A stretch of DNA of 64,000 nucleotides, taken from Capitulum mitella (Eukaryota; Arthropoda; Thecostraca; Pollicipedomorpha; Pollicipedidae). The position numbers and the translations under genes are program-made. The stretch is taken from positions 25,019,822 to 25,083,821 of the forward strand of contig CP099842.1 of the NCBI GenBank assembly GCA_030062745.1. The letters run 5' to 3'. How positions within the stretch are numbered: position 1 is the stretch's first letter; the number at the start of each line of letters is the position of its first letter. Below are positions 35,691 to 46,480 of this stretch, piece after piece. Under the pieces are notes generated by a model. It was given only the letters and a program-made list of their open reading frames with translations. It ran no database searches and was not told the DNA's origin.

Positions 35691-36896
35691 TACTGTTGAT
35701 TGTTGGAATCCGAATTCCAGCTTTTCCAAGGTTTTCCGATTTCCCAATCGGAAATTGGTCGGACATAGTACTCATTTCTCGGAAAAAATTGAACGACATA
35801 TTGCCAACTAATTGTCAAAAATGTGGCAAAACCAAATGTTGCTTCATATTCCAGTTGTAAAATTAACTCCACACAAGGCATAAAACCATCGACAGTTTCA
35901 AACATCATGGTTGGCTAGGCTTCTACACCTTCCATACACTCTTTCATTCCACACATTAAATGCTCATATCCTTATCGCACATATTTGTCGCGAAACAATG
36001 CTGCTACTGGTTAGACCAATTATTATGGACTTCCAAGCAAAAAATGCAATGCATCACATCGGTTACAGTTTTAATGCTATCATTATATCCAAGCAGAACA
36101 CAATATACTATGCCGCCATTTGCCAGAACCAACAGACCAGATGAAAAGTTCTTCAGTATTTTAAAAATTGCAGCTGACCCATAAATGCGGCTTGATGAAA
36201 CTGTTCAGAGGGCTTAGTCAGCTTTTAGGTCGATTTTCTCATGCATTTCCCGCAGGCACAATGCTCAGTTTTGAGAAAATTAGACCGCCCATGCATCCCA
36301 GAAATATAGGTACAACATTACTGTTATGGAAGGCCCAAAACCATCTCGTAGCACTGCAAACCAGAAACCGGTTTAATAATTTGCAGATGACCCATAGCTA
36401 TGCAAGCACATGTAAACTGCAAACTGGCATTCATGATGTGTGACTTGGTTTAGGCACACCTTTTCCCCATAACACTGGCTTGTAACATACTTTCATTTCA
36501 GCAAATAGGTTGGCTTACTGTTATACCCTACTTCCCTCCCACCATTTAACCTACCTGATTTATTTATCTCAAATGACTGGATTCCAAGCCATACGTGTCA
36601 TTTATCATATTATGTCACACAGACTTCCCTCTTAAAGCTGTCCGTCTTATTTTGCTTAATGGCCCAAGAAGATACGCCACATTTATTGTTATATGGCTCC
36701 TTGTTAATCTCAAGAGCTACCAGATCGTGGAACATTTTTAACTATGGCCATTTTTTGAAAGAACAGAATTTTAAACAAACTGAATATTGGGAAGACCGCG
36801 CAGGATGCACCACACATGTAAAAAAATTATTAGCCATTTTGGTTCTAGAAGCGGCTGCACCTAATGGTCTTATTGTAAGCTTCTTCATCTGTGAGC

Positions 36897-36926
36897 AAAA
36901 GCAAAGCAAAAGCAAAAGCAAAAGCG
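36897..36926 (+). repeat. GCAAAA microsatellite
   Basis: About five units of GCAAAA with one shorter unit. It lies in the 3 kb insertion. Confidence 0.9.
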
Positions 36927-37784
36927 TGTGAGACAAAATGCAAAGAGTGAGGAGGGATTGCGTTCGAGGGTATTTGTTTATGGATATCGTGAAAGTGCCC
37001 ATGCATTTTACCTTATGGCAGCGCTACAGGCGTAAAAAATGGAAGGCATGTTCATTTCATCCCATCTGTTTCCTTCAACCATGATTGTAAGCATGGGCGT
37101 GGTTTTGGGAAAATGATTGTGAGTGCCTAAAAGGCATATGGGGAATCCATACATTGCGTGTCAGAAGTGTGAAGGGAAGGAAGGGGTCTTGACAGGCATT
37201 TATGCATAAAGTTCAGAAAAATCAGTTCTTAAAGGTATTTTTGGAGGTTAATTTCAGAAAGATGTCCTACGTAAATCATGGATGGCAATATGGCGGTGAC
37301 ATCTTTAAAAAGAATACCTGTTTTTCCTGTATCCCAAAAACGCACTCCGGGGAATACCTAAGATTGGCTATGAATTTTTCTGTGAATGAAAAGTGCGTTT
37401 TGGTCATCTTAGAACAATATTTCACGCATTTTATTTCTTGCTTTTATTGGCAGTGCTATCGGTACGCGGAGTACAATGCCACAGTACCAAACATAGGAGC
37501 CAATCGGCGAGCAGAAAATATGCAGATGAACCTTGGACGCAACCGATTCTTACCTAACACTCGGTCTTGCTGTACTACCCACAGTTCAAAACGGCAGCGA
37601 GGATTGCTTTGACTGGCAACACCAGCGTATTTCGGCTTATTCACATTATGTATACTTGGGGGGGGGGGCGAATTTGTGAAGCTGCAGTGGTACATGCCTA
37701 TATCCATGATGGTCGCCTTCAGTTCCGGTGTTTGTCAGCTGCTGTCAGCTTCGAAATCGCTGAGGCTAACGATAAGCTAACCAG

Positions 37785-38045
37785 GCACATAGCCAATGGG
37801 GATGGGGTCATGCGTCCCTGAGTTTAGCGGTCTACGCTAGATACTTAGCGATTCGCAGGAATACGGAATGGTAATCATATATATGCTACAAAAGCAAACA
37901 ATACATGCTTTTTCTCTGCGTTAAATATGAGATTAATTGCAAAGAATCATTGCTTTTTGGTATAAATTTTGTCATATACCGCTGGCATATGACAAAAATT
38001 TGACATTCCCCCCGTCCGAGGAAAATCTTTGCTACATGTCTGACG
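37785..38045 (+). repeat. family C dispersed repeat, copy C2
   Basis: Homologous by eye to the reverse complement of 28533-28800 (words GCGGTCTACGCTAGATA, GCAGGAATAC, CAAAAGCAAAC, CATATGACAA, GAGGAAAATC in order). It contains a short hairpin, AAATTTTGTCATAT with ATATGACAAAATTT-like sequence around a 9-base loop (about 37963-38000). Confidence 0.7.
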
Positions 38046-38734
38046 CTAACACATTTTAACGGTGATTTTAGTGGTGAACAGAAGCTTCGGTAAATAGATT
38101 AAACGTTGGCTAGTAGCCAATGTATTTATCTCGGGAAAATATGGGCTAACGAGAGCGAATTGGCAAGAATGAATGGTACCTACGTTTCGACTCCTAAAAA
38201 TGTCCTCGTCAATCCTACGTGTACAGTTAAAATCACGATTTCAGTAGACACACTCCCTTTAATAGAGGACCTGGCTCAAGGACCTTATAGCTGACAGTTT
38301 TATTGGAGGGCGGGGTGGGGGCAAGCAGTTGACGGATGACAATGAAGTAAATGAATTCCGATTATGACTGATTTTAGGTGGTTTACGCCGTGGGCCTGAG
38401 AATACATTTATCTGAATCTTTAAAAATGCGTAAAGTTGTGGGTGCACATGTCGTATTGTGGGTGCCCATTTCCACTTCGTGGGTGCCGAGGCACCCACAA
38501 AAAGATAGGAAACCACACACCTGATTGCAGTCATCTTTATGAAACAAACGAGCAGTACATGTAGTCCTGGCTGCCTGCAAACCGGGAGCAGGCGTTATTT
38601 CATATATTTTTTTTTAATCAGAATTTTCTTGGACAGACTTGGATCTTGGACAACCTTGGACATTCGCATGGCTTCCTCCTCGAAACTTGGTCGGAAACTG
38701 GTTTGAAAATTTCCGAAAAGAACGACTCTAGTTT

Positions 38735-39457
38735 TGAGTCAAGATGCACTGCCATCAAAATCGGCGATGAATGATTAAGATGGAAGTTGAAAATGGCAGA
38801 ACTGGCTCGCACAATTGCGACTAATACTAAAAACTTCAAAAAGTTTCAAAAATTGCATGTTATGGAAATAAATAGTCTTTCGCGAATAAAGCTCCGTCAG
38901 TTGTGTAAATTGATAACTAATACTTTTTTTCCAAAATTTATGCATGGGAAATGATTCCGAGAACCATTAGAATCAGTTAGAATGGCATATTCTGCGAAAA
39001 TAAAGGAGCGCTAAAATTAGTCACCGTTAATTTCGTACTGCCTTCGTCGGCGGCGTCCGCCATGCAGCGGCGCGAAAATCACCGTATGTTTGATTCAACG
39101 TTTCCGCGTAGATATTAAGCAAACCAAAGACATTAGACGTGTATCGACATCTGCGGACTTTTACCCGTCCGCTGGTGCCTTGACTAGACTTTTTTAGTCA
39201 CAGCCCTTGAGAGCCAGGCCGTTTCTCGGTCTCATGCAGGTGGCTATGAGAAAACATATTTAAGGCGTAAATGGCTTACGTATTATCTAAAACTAAAAAT
39301 GAGGCAAGTTGCGATCTCTGCTCCTCACGAGCTTTCCAACGGTGTGCTTATTTTTATCATGCGACCAACCGTTCGTAAGTTAGAAGGGGGCGGTCAACCC
39401 CCCCCCCCCCCCCAGTCGGACAAACATAGCGCTGGCCCATCGTCTAGCGCGGGTTGA
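38735..39457 (+). mobile_element. family B copy B2, right half
   Basis: Begins with the second TGAG (38735-38738) and aligns with B1 from about 54324 to its end. The alignment runs through ATCAAAATCGGCGATGAAT, GCGAATAAAGCTCCG, TTTAGTCACAGCCCTTGAGA and GCTTTCCAACGGTGTGCTTA. It ends with a C-run of 18 (about 39397-39414), CAGTCG and GCGCGGGTTGA, a decayed CGGGTTAA end. Left plus right halves total about 1.21 kb, compared with 1.22 kb for B1. Confidence 0.85.
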
Positions 39458-40459
39458 CATTGGCCTTTTGGTTACAAAAAAAAAAACATCTTTGCCTCGC
39501 TCCCCATACACACAGAGAATTTTTCTGGATGTTTCTACGTCCCTGCTTGTCGTCGTCGGAGTTGAAGATTTTAAGTCGTCTCTCCGTCTCCCACCGACAG
39601 ATCCGGTGCCAAGTGGCGCCATAAACCGATTCTACGTTTGAAGTAAACAAACAGATGTATGCTAAACTTTGGCTTTGAGTTGTCCGGTCAATAGCACAGC
39701 TGGATGTTTCAACGATAAGTTAAGCGATGTATTATTTTATTCGATATCCAAATAGTATACTTTACCTAGGTTGGGTAATGTGGCCCGGTGCACTGCTAAA
39801 CTAGAAAGTTCGAGGAAATGAAAGGAAGTGAACCACCAATTTCGTGTTCAGGAAATCCAGGCATTCATTTATTCAGTACAATGAACTTGAAATTCGGTCT
39901 GTTTTTGAGGCGTGACGCCACTCAGCTCATTTTTGGCGATATTTCGTTGCACGTTGTCATTTTTGTATTGGAATTTCGCAGACGATCTTTCAGAAAAATT
40001 TTTCGAAAAATAGTAAACGTCAAAGGAATAGTATCTTATGCAGTAAAAAGAGAAAACTTATAAATTGTATCATTTAGATCGCCATAGATATTATCGGACA
40101 TCTTTGAGAAGGTGGAGACAGTTTACGAAAAGTTGTGACGGCGATATTTCATCTAAAAGTTTTCTCACTTTGAGGAAGCGCGATAAAGACTCCATGATGG
40201 TGCTTCATCAAGATGTATCCTTGAACTTAAATTAAAATGTAATGTTTAGGAACGTGCAGTTCAAATTAAACATGTCACTCATTTTAATGAAAACGATGCA
40301 ATCATAAAAGTGAAAATCCAATCTCCGAAACCCAAAATCGCCCCACAAGTTTTGTCTTCGGTCGAAATACGCTGCTAAATCCGATTTAAAAAGGGGACAC
40401 ATGACCCGATGAGCTCCTGGCTCATACCATTTCGGTCGGACCCAGTGTTTCTATTTGAT
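39458..40459. other. unassigned AT-rich stretch
   Basis: An A-run of about 13 lies at 39475-39487. No gene is recognised. Confidence 0.5.
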
Positions 40460-40640
40460 GAGAGCTCCGGCTTATCGGGCGCCCAGTTGCGGACCACCGA
40501 CAGTGCGGCACGGGCTGGCGGAAAGCCCATCGGCACGATGCTTTCCGAGGCTGGCCACGCGCTGCGAAACGAACCATCCCACTGCGCTGTCGTGAGATAT
40601 TGGGGACGGGGAGGGGCGAACAGCTGCCGCCGAGGGAAAC
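40460..40640. promoter_or_regulatory. short CpG-rich island 9
   Basis: GC- and CpG-rich patch of about 180 bp between AT-rich flanks. No gene is recognised. Confidence 0.35.
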
Positions 40641-41242
40641 TGCAGATGAAAGCCGGTTATTGCCTGGAAATGGGCTCACTCTGGTCATCCCGGAAGATGC
40701 CATAGCAATCTTTAAGGATGGATGGCAGTTTGTGAGCCTTGCAAAGGTCCCGACATGATAACCATAAAGATCTGCGTTCGACAAAGAATTTCTGTCACGG
40801 AGAGTTTAGACGAACGTCTGAAATTTTAGTTCTTGCCGTCAAACGTTGGTAGCAGGCCTCGCTGCCGATGGACATGCTGTCCAGTGGCTTAGTTGTTCTG
40901 CAGCGTTGTGTGTCTGACAGAGCGTTATTTTCTGGGTAAGTCTGCCACTAAGGCAGCCTGTTGACGACCACTGCCGCCGCGTGGTAGACATGATGGATTT
41001 ATACTAAGGGGCGGCCATCCATACATGTAATACGACAACCATCAAAAGTAATTATGCTATCCATAAAACGGCTCCCTAAAAACAACAACGCTTGGGCAGT
41101 ACCAGTGCGATACCCAGGGATCCATCTTCTCGTTTCTCATAGTTCTTCCGCCCTAAGAGCTGTGCCAGCTCCGAGGTGTTCTGCCGACGCGAAAAGACGA
41201 TCCACCCGCCTCCCACGGGCTGTCGGCACGGCCTCATCAACC
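40641..41242. other. unassigned stretch
   Basis: Nothing recognisable before the 23-bp array. Confidence 0.5.
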
Positions 41243-41920
41243 GGCTCCCCACTGACCCGTCACCACACTCCCCACTGACCCATCCCCCAGCTCCGCACTG
41301 ACTCGTCACCACACTCCACTCTGACCCATCACCTCGCTCTCCACTGGCCCGTTACCACACTCCACACTGACCCGTCACCACTCTCGACACTGAGCCGTCA
41401 CCACATTCCACACTGAGCCGTCACCATACTCCACACTGACCTGTCATCACACTCCACACTGAGCCGTCACCACGTTCCCCACTAACCCGTCACCACACTC
41501 CCCACTGACCCGTCACCACGCTCCACACAGACCCGTCACCACACTCCACACTGACCTGTCACCACATTCCACATTCCACACTGGGCCGTCACCACACTCC
41601 ACACTGACCCGTCACCAGACTCCACACTGACCCATCACCACACTCCACACTGAGCCGTCACCACACTCCACACTGAGCCGTCACCATACTCCACACTGAC
41701 CCGTCACCAGACTCCACACTGGCCCATCACCGCACTCCACACTGAGCCGCCACCACACTCCACACTGACCCGTCACCACACTCCACACTGACCCATCACC
41801 ACGCTCCTCACGGAGCCGTCAAACACTTCCCTCTGACCCATCACCACGTTCCCCACTTAACTGTCACCACACTCCCCTCTGACCCGTCACCACTCTCCAC
41901 ACGGAGCCGCCACCCATTGC
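41243..41920. repeat. 23-bp minisatellite, about 29 units
   Basis: Tandem copies of a 23-bp unit containing CACCACACTCCACACTGACC and then CGT run for about 680 bp. Common variants have GAGCCGT, GACCCAT or CTCCCCACTGACC. One unit near 41571 has a local duplication of ACATTCC. The units are pyrimidine-rich on this strand. The array runs directly into the CpG island at 41890. Confidence 0.95.
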
Positions 41921-42730
41921 CCACGGACGGCAGGCCCCGGCCCGCCACGGCACCGGGAGCGGGTCGCGTTTCTGCCGCGGATCATTACCACCGGTGGCGC
42001 GGGACCGCCTCGGCTCGACCGCCGCCGCTGACGAGCTGCACGCCGAATCTGGCGACAGCCGGCGCGCGGCGAGCATGCAAATCACGCTCCTCTGAGAGCG
42101 TTCCGGCCGGCCGCGGCCGCCTCAGGGCCTTCCAGTCGCCGATGGGCTGGCGCTCCCGGACAGGGGTGATTCGGTCCGGTCTGACTCAGGTGGTCTGGTC
42201 CCGCTTCCGCCGGCCCGGTCCTGAGGATGGTTTTGCCGGCTTCTTAACGGTCTGGTTCTTCTATGGGTTGGCAGTTGGGTTGTTCTGTCTACAGTCCGGT
42301 CCGTCCGCCGGCAGTATGACCGCTCCGGAAACAGTACGTGCAGTTTACCGACGTCCGGCCCCTCCGCCGACGGTCGGTGTCCCCTGCCGACAGTCTGGCC
42401 TTTCTGTCGGCAGAACGGCCCTTCCGTCGACAGTCCGGCTCCTCCCTCCGCCGACAGTCCGCCCGTCAGTGCGGTCTTACTGACAGTCCAATCCTTCTGC
42501 CTGCAGTCGGGTCCTGTCCGCCGCCTCCGGGGACGGACCTGCCGGGGCGACCGTCGGGCGGCGAAATTCACGGCCGAAGCCGCGCGATTGATGGTAATGG
42601 AGTCGGCGCCCTCCGACACGGCCGTCGCCCCGGGACGGCTGCATCAATCGACTCGGTGCGAACTTTTTACACCGCGGACCGAGATCATCGGCGAGAAACG
42701 GCCCGGACGATCGAGCAGATGATGTTGGAG
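41890..42730. promoter_or_regulatory. large CpG-rich island 10
   Basis: About 0.84 kb of GC- and CpG-rich DNA, partly built by the 20-bp array at 42290-42525. A plus frame of 188 codons (41917-42483) and antisense frames are explained by composition and repetition, so they are not called. It ends near a GAGCAGATGATG stretch with AT-rich sequence beyond. Confidence 0.45.
42290..42525 (+). repeat. 20-bp minisatellite in CpG island 10, about 11 units
   Basis: Units resemble GTCCGGCCCTTCCGCCGACA. The CCGACA/CGGCA end recurs at 20-bp steps (for example the unit ends near 42320, 42380, 42400, 42420 and 42440), with two longer units near 42444 and 42468. Units are 65-85 per cent alike by eye. Confidence 0.8.
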
Positions 42731-44789
42731 ACATTCGCCTTATAAGGTTGGTGATCTGCTTTTTCCATATGTTTATTGCTGTAGAACGCAGGAAATGTGA
42801 GATAGAAGACAGTGCTCTAGTTAACAACAAGGAAACATGTTTTGTACCCTGCGATGGTCTAATGCTGCATTCGACTTCGGGCTTGTGTTGAAGACAGAAA
42901 AGTCCCCTTTTATGAGGACGTTACGATTTTTCCCACGTCAGCGCAATTTGTCAAGACCATTATAGTTCATTTCAAGGAGAGCAGACACATGTATCATCTG
43001 AACCAATAACAGGTGGTGATTGGTTTGACCGCGCTTTGGGTATGATCATTTATCATGAAGGGGTGCGCATGGTCTTGGCTGCAGTTCACTGTCTCCATGA
43101 CTTGTCGATAATGCGGCGGTTTTGTCTTATTTTTTTATTATATTTATATATATTTTGTTTGTTGGCTGCGCGCATTATGAGACAAACACAAAAAAGCTTG
43201 AGCGACGTACTTCAGCAGTACGTAGAAATGCACGACACCATGGCTACATGGGTTCAGTAGTTTGCTTTAACGTTACGGTAACTGGTGTGCATATCAGCAT
43301 TCGTTTTTTATCCGGTGCCTAAAGCCAAACTGAAACATTTCCTCTAGCCCGGATCTGTGCTTGGCCTGCCGTGGCTATGCCTGATGTGGCGATCACTCAG
43401 CCGTTAGACAGTGCTACGTTATCAATATGGGGTTATTCATACTGTCAGATCATCAGCCACATGAAGGGCACCGTAATCATCATTTGCACGTGCATCAATC
43501 ACGACCAGTCCGCCAAACAGGTCATAAATGCGGAGTCGTTGTTTTCTTGATAAGGCACCTTCATGTTCTTTGATAAGCACCTGGTGCTTATTGATTACCT
43601 GCCGGTCGACGGTGTCCTGGAAAACATCTGCATGTTCTTTTAATTGTTTCCGTGCCCATTGTCGTTTGTCTGAACTTCGGTTGTTAAAGTGGCTTTATTA
43701 ACTTTCTGTTGTTCATTCCTCCACGAGTATTCAGGCCAACGTTGGAAGGCAAATATGTATTTCGTATGGGTCTATGTCACCAGAAATCCATAGCAACAGC
43801 ATTCGGTTTTCTCCTAATTTGGGCTAATTGGTACCAATATACGTAATTATTGCGAAATGCGTGTTTCTTCGGACTCTAAATAACACGGAGCACCATTACA
43901 AAATCCACAAAATTTGCTTCCTCTTTAAATGCACTGTGTAGTGACTATATACGCAACATGTATATCAAACGGTTTACGCTTTGTTATTTTTGGGATAACT
44001 AATGAGTTATTGACAGTTATTATCCAGAAGAGCCGTGAGCAATTTTCGCAAACTCATGGCATACAGGGTCTTTGTCATAATTTCAAAGGTTTACAGATTA
44101 CTACCTCTCACTTTAAAATGCATGAGTTCGTCATCTGCTGATTTTGTTTTCAGGCTACCAAAAGTAACTTTTCTGACAAATGCTCGTAACTTGCAAACTC
44201 TGGTAAACACATGGAAGCAAATGGGTTTTTTAAAGACTTGTAGCACCTCTTTTTTCTGCTGAAAAGTTAAAAACCTAGTTATGAAGTATGAACTAATGTG
44301 GCTGCAAATTATAGCGTCCTGGGGTCATCTACAGTGTAACGTATTTCAGCCATTTATTCCCTGCGACTGTGCTCCATAATTATGGGTACAAAATCTTCCA
44401 TCTCAAGGGTCTGCCATTATTTATGGCATTAATTAGTAACGATGACACGGCCCAGTGGCTAATATTCTGAACGCTGGGATACGAAGCTATTGATTAACGA
44501 TTTAATCTCAAAATGGGTCTATTATTTTCCAGAAGGAACGACGAGGCAAAAATAAAAAAAAACATAAATGGCCAGCGTGGAAAACTAATCAGTAGCACCC
44601 CAGTAATTCGTGGATGACCATGCACCACTCTGGGTATGCTAAAGCAAACATGCACGAGAGGAAAAGTCGCAGGAGTAATAAATTCATGAAAATTTCCCAG
44701 TCACGCAGTTTGGTGGCGGGCTTTGCAAAATGGAATCCATCACGGGATATTTTAAGACCCCATCAGTTTTGCAGTTCATGTCTGTCGCC
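42731..44789. other. unassigned AT-rich stretch
   Basis: About 2 kb with no supportable gene, RNA or repeat. Confidence 0.5.
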
Positions 44790-45240
44790 CTGAAATATCG
44801 ACATTAATTTCGGATTTCAGCGGGAAAGCCGGCGTCGGTCGCGCCGTCGGAGCGAACTCCACCCGGCTCTCCCGCAGCGCGGGATCTCTTCCGCCAATGA
44901 TCAACGACCTCGGACGCGCAGGAACATTTTGTAAGCAGTTTTCCGTCGGCCGGACGCCAAACACGGTTAGCCTCTCGGGCCCAGCAGGAGCGACGGGCCG
45001 GGACGGGCTGCCGACGCCGCGAACTGCCGGCAAAAAGCCATCTGGTGTTGTGGTGACGTCCGCCAGGCGGTGAGTGATGCCCGTGCCGGCGGCCGATTGC
45101 GGAGAGGCTGCGGGCTGAGGTCCCTCTTGCATCGCCGGCGGCGGCTGAAGGTCGCGGATGGGGTTAACCGGCGGTGACAGAGGTCACGCTGGAGTCGCCG
45201 CGGGCGGCGAAAGGTCACGTTGTGGCCAACTAGTGCCGAA
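44790..45240. promoter_or_regulatory. CpG-rich island 11
   Basis: CpG-rich from the word GACATTAATTTCGG (44799) to about 45230. A minus frame of 118 codons crosses it but shows no domain. The AT-rich left edge carries a TAAT-type homeodomain word. No gene is recognised. Confidence 0.45.
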
Positions 45241-46119
45241 GAGTGATGACAAGCTGCAGATTACAGACGTTTTTATTGTTACTTTGCAGGTAATTCGGGA
45301 CTGTGGCGGCAGAGGATATGGTTTACATTGGAGGCATTTTTCTGGACTTACAGAAATTCCTCAGACCCAAAGAAAGGGATTAACAATCCGTTCAGCAACA
45401 CCGGGCAGGTTTTAAGACCGATGGGAAGAAACGACTACCGATCGATGTGGCATTGAGGCATTTCTGTTTTCTTTGTCTTTATCATGATCCGTGAAGATGA
45501 AAATATGCCCATTATTGTGACATGAAACGCGAATTTATGCACCCTTGAACGGAAGAAAACATGCAGAGCGTTACCAGGTGTTCGAAGTATGTTTTCGTAA
45601 TGCTAATGTATCAACGCATTAAAACGTTCCAGAACAATACAATGGTTATAAAAAAATGTTTGCTTCGGAGCTAGCAGTAAGACGTTGTCGATACATCAAA
45701 CAGTTCTGCTATCACGCACTGGCTGAACATGCTTCTGATAAGGTCTTCAGCTTCTCTTACGAAAAGATGGTTTAGTTATCATGACACCACGGAATTAATA
45801 ACTTCCGTTCATATTCACGTTTTTGGGAGGAAGAGGCACATTACTCAGACGTTTGACGACACGGACCACCGCCTTGCATTGAAGGCTGGCCAGCTCTGGT
45901 GTCGCCGCACATTTTTGACGCAATCTAAGGTTGGAAAGCAAACTGTGTTGCTGAATTTGCTGGCTGTCATACGGTTGAAATTGGCACATGCCTCTACATT
46001 TCAATGGCGCCTGGCGTTTGCGCTCCTGAATAAATACCAGGAATTCTCTTCTCACTAGACCGCATCACAGAGGCGATAAAGCCTTGGATCTCTGCCTTCC
46101 TTAACATCTCCTTCCGGAG
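45241..46119. other. unassigned stretch
   Basis: No gene, RNA or repeat could be supported. Confidence 0.5.
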
Positions 46120-46480
46120 TCTCACTCCTGGTATCCCGGCCGGGGCCGTCTGCCCCGTCAATGACGTCACCGGTCACGCCGGCTCAGAGTTCCGCCCTGT
46201 CGACGCGGCTCCCGCGGCGCCGTCGGCCCCGATTCTCCGCCAACCGCTGATCGTCGCCGTCGACGCCGCCGTCCCGTCGCAGCCGACGCATAGGCCGGCG
46301 TCGCGGCCGACTTATTGAATCGAGCCCGACGCCGGCGGTGCTGGCGGCGGCGCTCCGCGCGCCCCGGAAGCCGGAGAAATCCACGGCGCCGCGTCGGAGC
46401 GTGCGACGCGACGATATAGCGGCAGTGGCGCCCGCGATTAATCGGCCCCGTCAGCCGGGGGAAATTGGGGAGCCGTGTTT
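46120..46480. promoter_or_regulatory. CpG-rich island 12
   Basis: Very CpG-rich, with repeated GTCGCCG/CGCGGC words. No gene is recognised. Confidence 0.45.

Larger units (their letters stand above)
35691..38734. mobile_element. 3.04 kb insertion inside family B copy B2, flanked by TGAG
   Basis: This segment separates the two halves of B2 with no loss of family B sequence. TGAG is present at both junctions (35687-35690 and 38735-38738), consistent with a 4-bp target-site duplication. The ends (TACTGTTGATTG and ACTCTAGTTT) show no clear terminal inverted repeat. TTTCGGAAA-rich words near both ends are weakly alike in inverted orientation. Internal open frames (36659-36931 and 37202-37612, plus) match no protein I know. 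It also contains family C copy C2 and an AAAAGC microsatellite. It could be an unclassified transposon or a composite insertion. Confidence 0.6.

Noticed and set aside
35691-38734. Possible Helitron or terminal-inverted-repeat transposon identity for the 3 kb insertion
   Set aside because: No TC start with CTRR end and hairpin, and only weak inverted similarity of TTTCGGAAA words near the ends, so no family is assigned.
41917-42483. 188-codon plus-strand frame in island 10
   Set aside because: Much of it is translated 20-bp minisatellite, and antisense frames are equally open.
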